43,185 bases of DNA, taken from the NCBI GenBank assembly GCA_012837935.1, contig DUQG01000043.1, positions 1 to 43,185 on the forward strand, given 5' to 3'. This stretch comes from Bacteroidales bacterium. GTDB taxonomy: Bacteria; Bacteroidota; Bacteroidia; Bacteroidales; Paludibacteraceae. The position numbers were made by a program, and so were the translations under genes. Numbering within the stretch: position 1 is the stretch's first letter; every line of letters starts with the position of its first letter. Shown here piece by piece: positions 42,951 to 43,185 of the stretch. The notes under the pieces were generated by a model that saw only the letters and a program-made list of their open reading frames with translations, was not told the origin of the DNA and made no database searches.

Positions 42951-43087
42951 ATCATATTGAGTGGTTGTTTCCATTTTGGGAATTGTCGAGATTCAAAGCT
43001 TCACTAAGCGTTTTAATTTAATACCATTTCTATCTTTACACTCTCTTACAGTGTATTGTATAATATAAATTGAATTTCTTTTTTTAT
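42951..43087 (-). pseudogene. Decayed remnant of a second rhuM gene
   Basis: On the minus strand, from 43087, the frame reads IKKEIQFILYNTL, stop, ESVKIEMVLN, stop. This matches MKKEIQFILYNTPEENIKIE at the start of the rhuM gene at 37457, with the start codon changed from ATG to ATA. Farther on, 42955-42975 matches rhuM again (TTGAGTGGTTGTTTCCA on the plus strand), with an internal deletion between. At least three stops are present, so it is non-functional. Only about the first 70 codons' worth of gene survives. Confidence 0.75.
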
Positions 43088-43100
43088 TTAACAACCGTAT

Positions 43101-43135
43101 TTATTTCACACTCCCAAAATTACAATTTTTCCAAC
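43101..43135 (-). repeat. Direct repeat A (promoter-like), copy 2
   Basis: CACACTCCCAAAATTACAA followed by TTTTTCCAA repeats the element at 41396-41430. It lies 14 bases before the old rhuM remnant start, so it may be the original rhuM promoter region. No gene is seen from 43088 to the window end. Confidence 0.65.
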
Positions 43136-43185
43136 AAACACCCACTAACTTTACAAAAAAACGTGCCTTGGCAGCATTACTCTGC

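Overview
This window looks like a chromosomal segment from a Bacteroidales-type bacterium (phylum Bacteroidota). Four things point there. The nuo operon has a fused nuoCD and no nuoE, nuoF or nuoG. A subtilisin-like protease ends in a type IX secretion (T9SS) type A sorting domain. Several promoters carry the Bacteroidota TAnnTTTG -7 box. The gene set (GH92 mannosidase, Ser-type sulfatase, DUF3127, carboxyspermidine polyamine pathway) is typical of the group. The sequence is AT-rich. I cannot name a genus from sequence alone.

Layout. (1) 1-1060: a lone IS200-like Y1 (HUH) transposase inside a field of short hairpins with changing stems and a constant TAC or TAAC loop, resembling a RAYT/REP system. 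(2) 1132-3447: a sialic-acid style pair, an MFS permease and an N-acetylneuraminate lyase, ending in a strong terminator. (3) 3793-15925: nuoA-B-CD-H-I-J-K-L-M-N, a complex I without its NADH-oxidising module. The operon is interrupted between nuoL and nuoM by an AT-rich island with a tandem pair of secreted-protein genes, one frameshifted at a (TA)10 tract. (4) 16195-21302: a DUF3127 OB-fold protein, a sulfatase, a deacetylase-like lipoprotein, an LplT-like MFS protein and a small secreted TonB-C-like protein. (5) 21432-26563: T9SS subtilase, xseA, and a convergent GH92 glycosidase. (6) 26729-32198, minus strand: coaD, S41 protease, nspC, carboxyspermidine dehydrogenase and a DUF3857-like secreted protein. 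(7) 32507-36402: CCA-adding enzyme, tRNA-Met, lipoate ligase and an M20 amidohydrolase. (8) 36438-43185, minus strand, accessory in character: a rhuM gene with an in-frame stop, a degenerate metallo-beta-lactamase/TPR protein, yeiH with its LysR regulator, a YdeI-family protein, a frameshifted small ORF, an MFS transporter and a decayed second rhuM copy.

How the genes work together. The nuo genes form a proton-translocating quinone reductase that probably takes electrons from a donor other than NADH. The nan pair, sulfatase and GH92 enzyme suggest growth on host or environmental glycans (sialic acid, sulfated sugars, mannosyl N-glycans). The nspC/carboxyspermidine dehydrogenase pair makes spermidine.

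The most unusual signals are non-coding or decayed. They are covarying REP hairpins around a RAYT-like gene; a degenerate heptamer array (consensus AGTTnnG, about five units) in at least six intergenic spacers, one pair in inverted orientation; a slippage-prone TA tract in a duplicated secreted-protein gene inside the nuo operon; loss in NuoM of the transmembrane lysine used for proton pumping in homologues; and two rhuM copies in different stages of decay. No CRISPR array, prophage or complete classical insertion sequence was seen.
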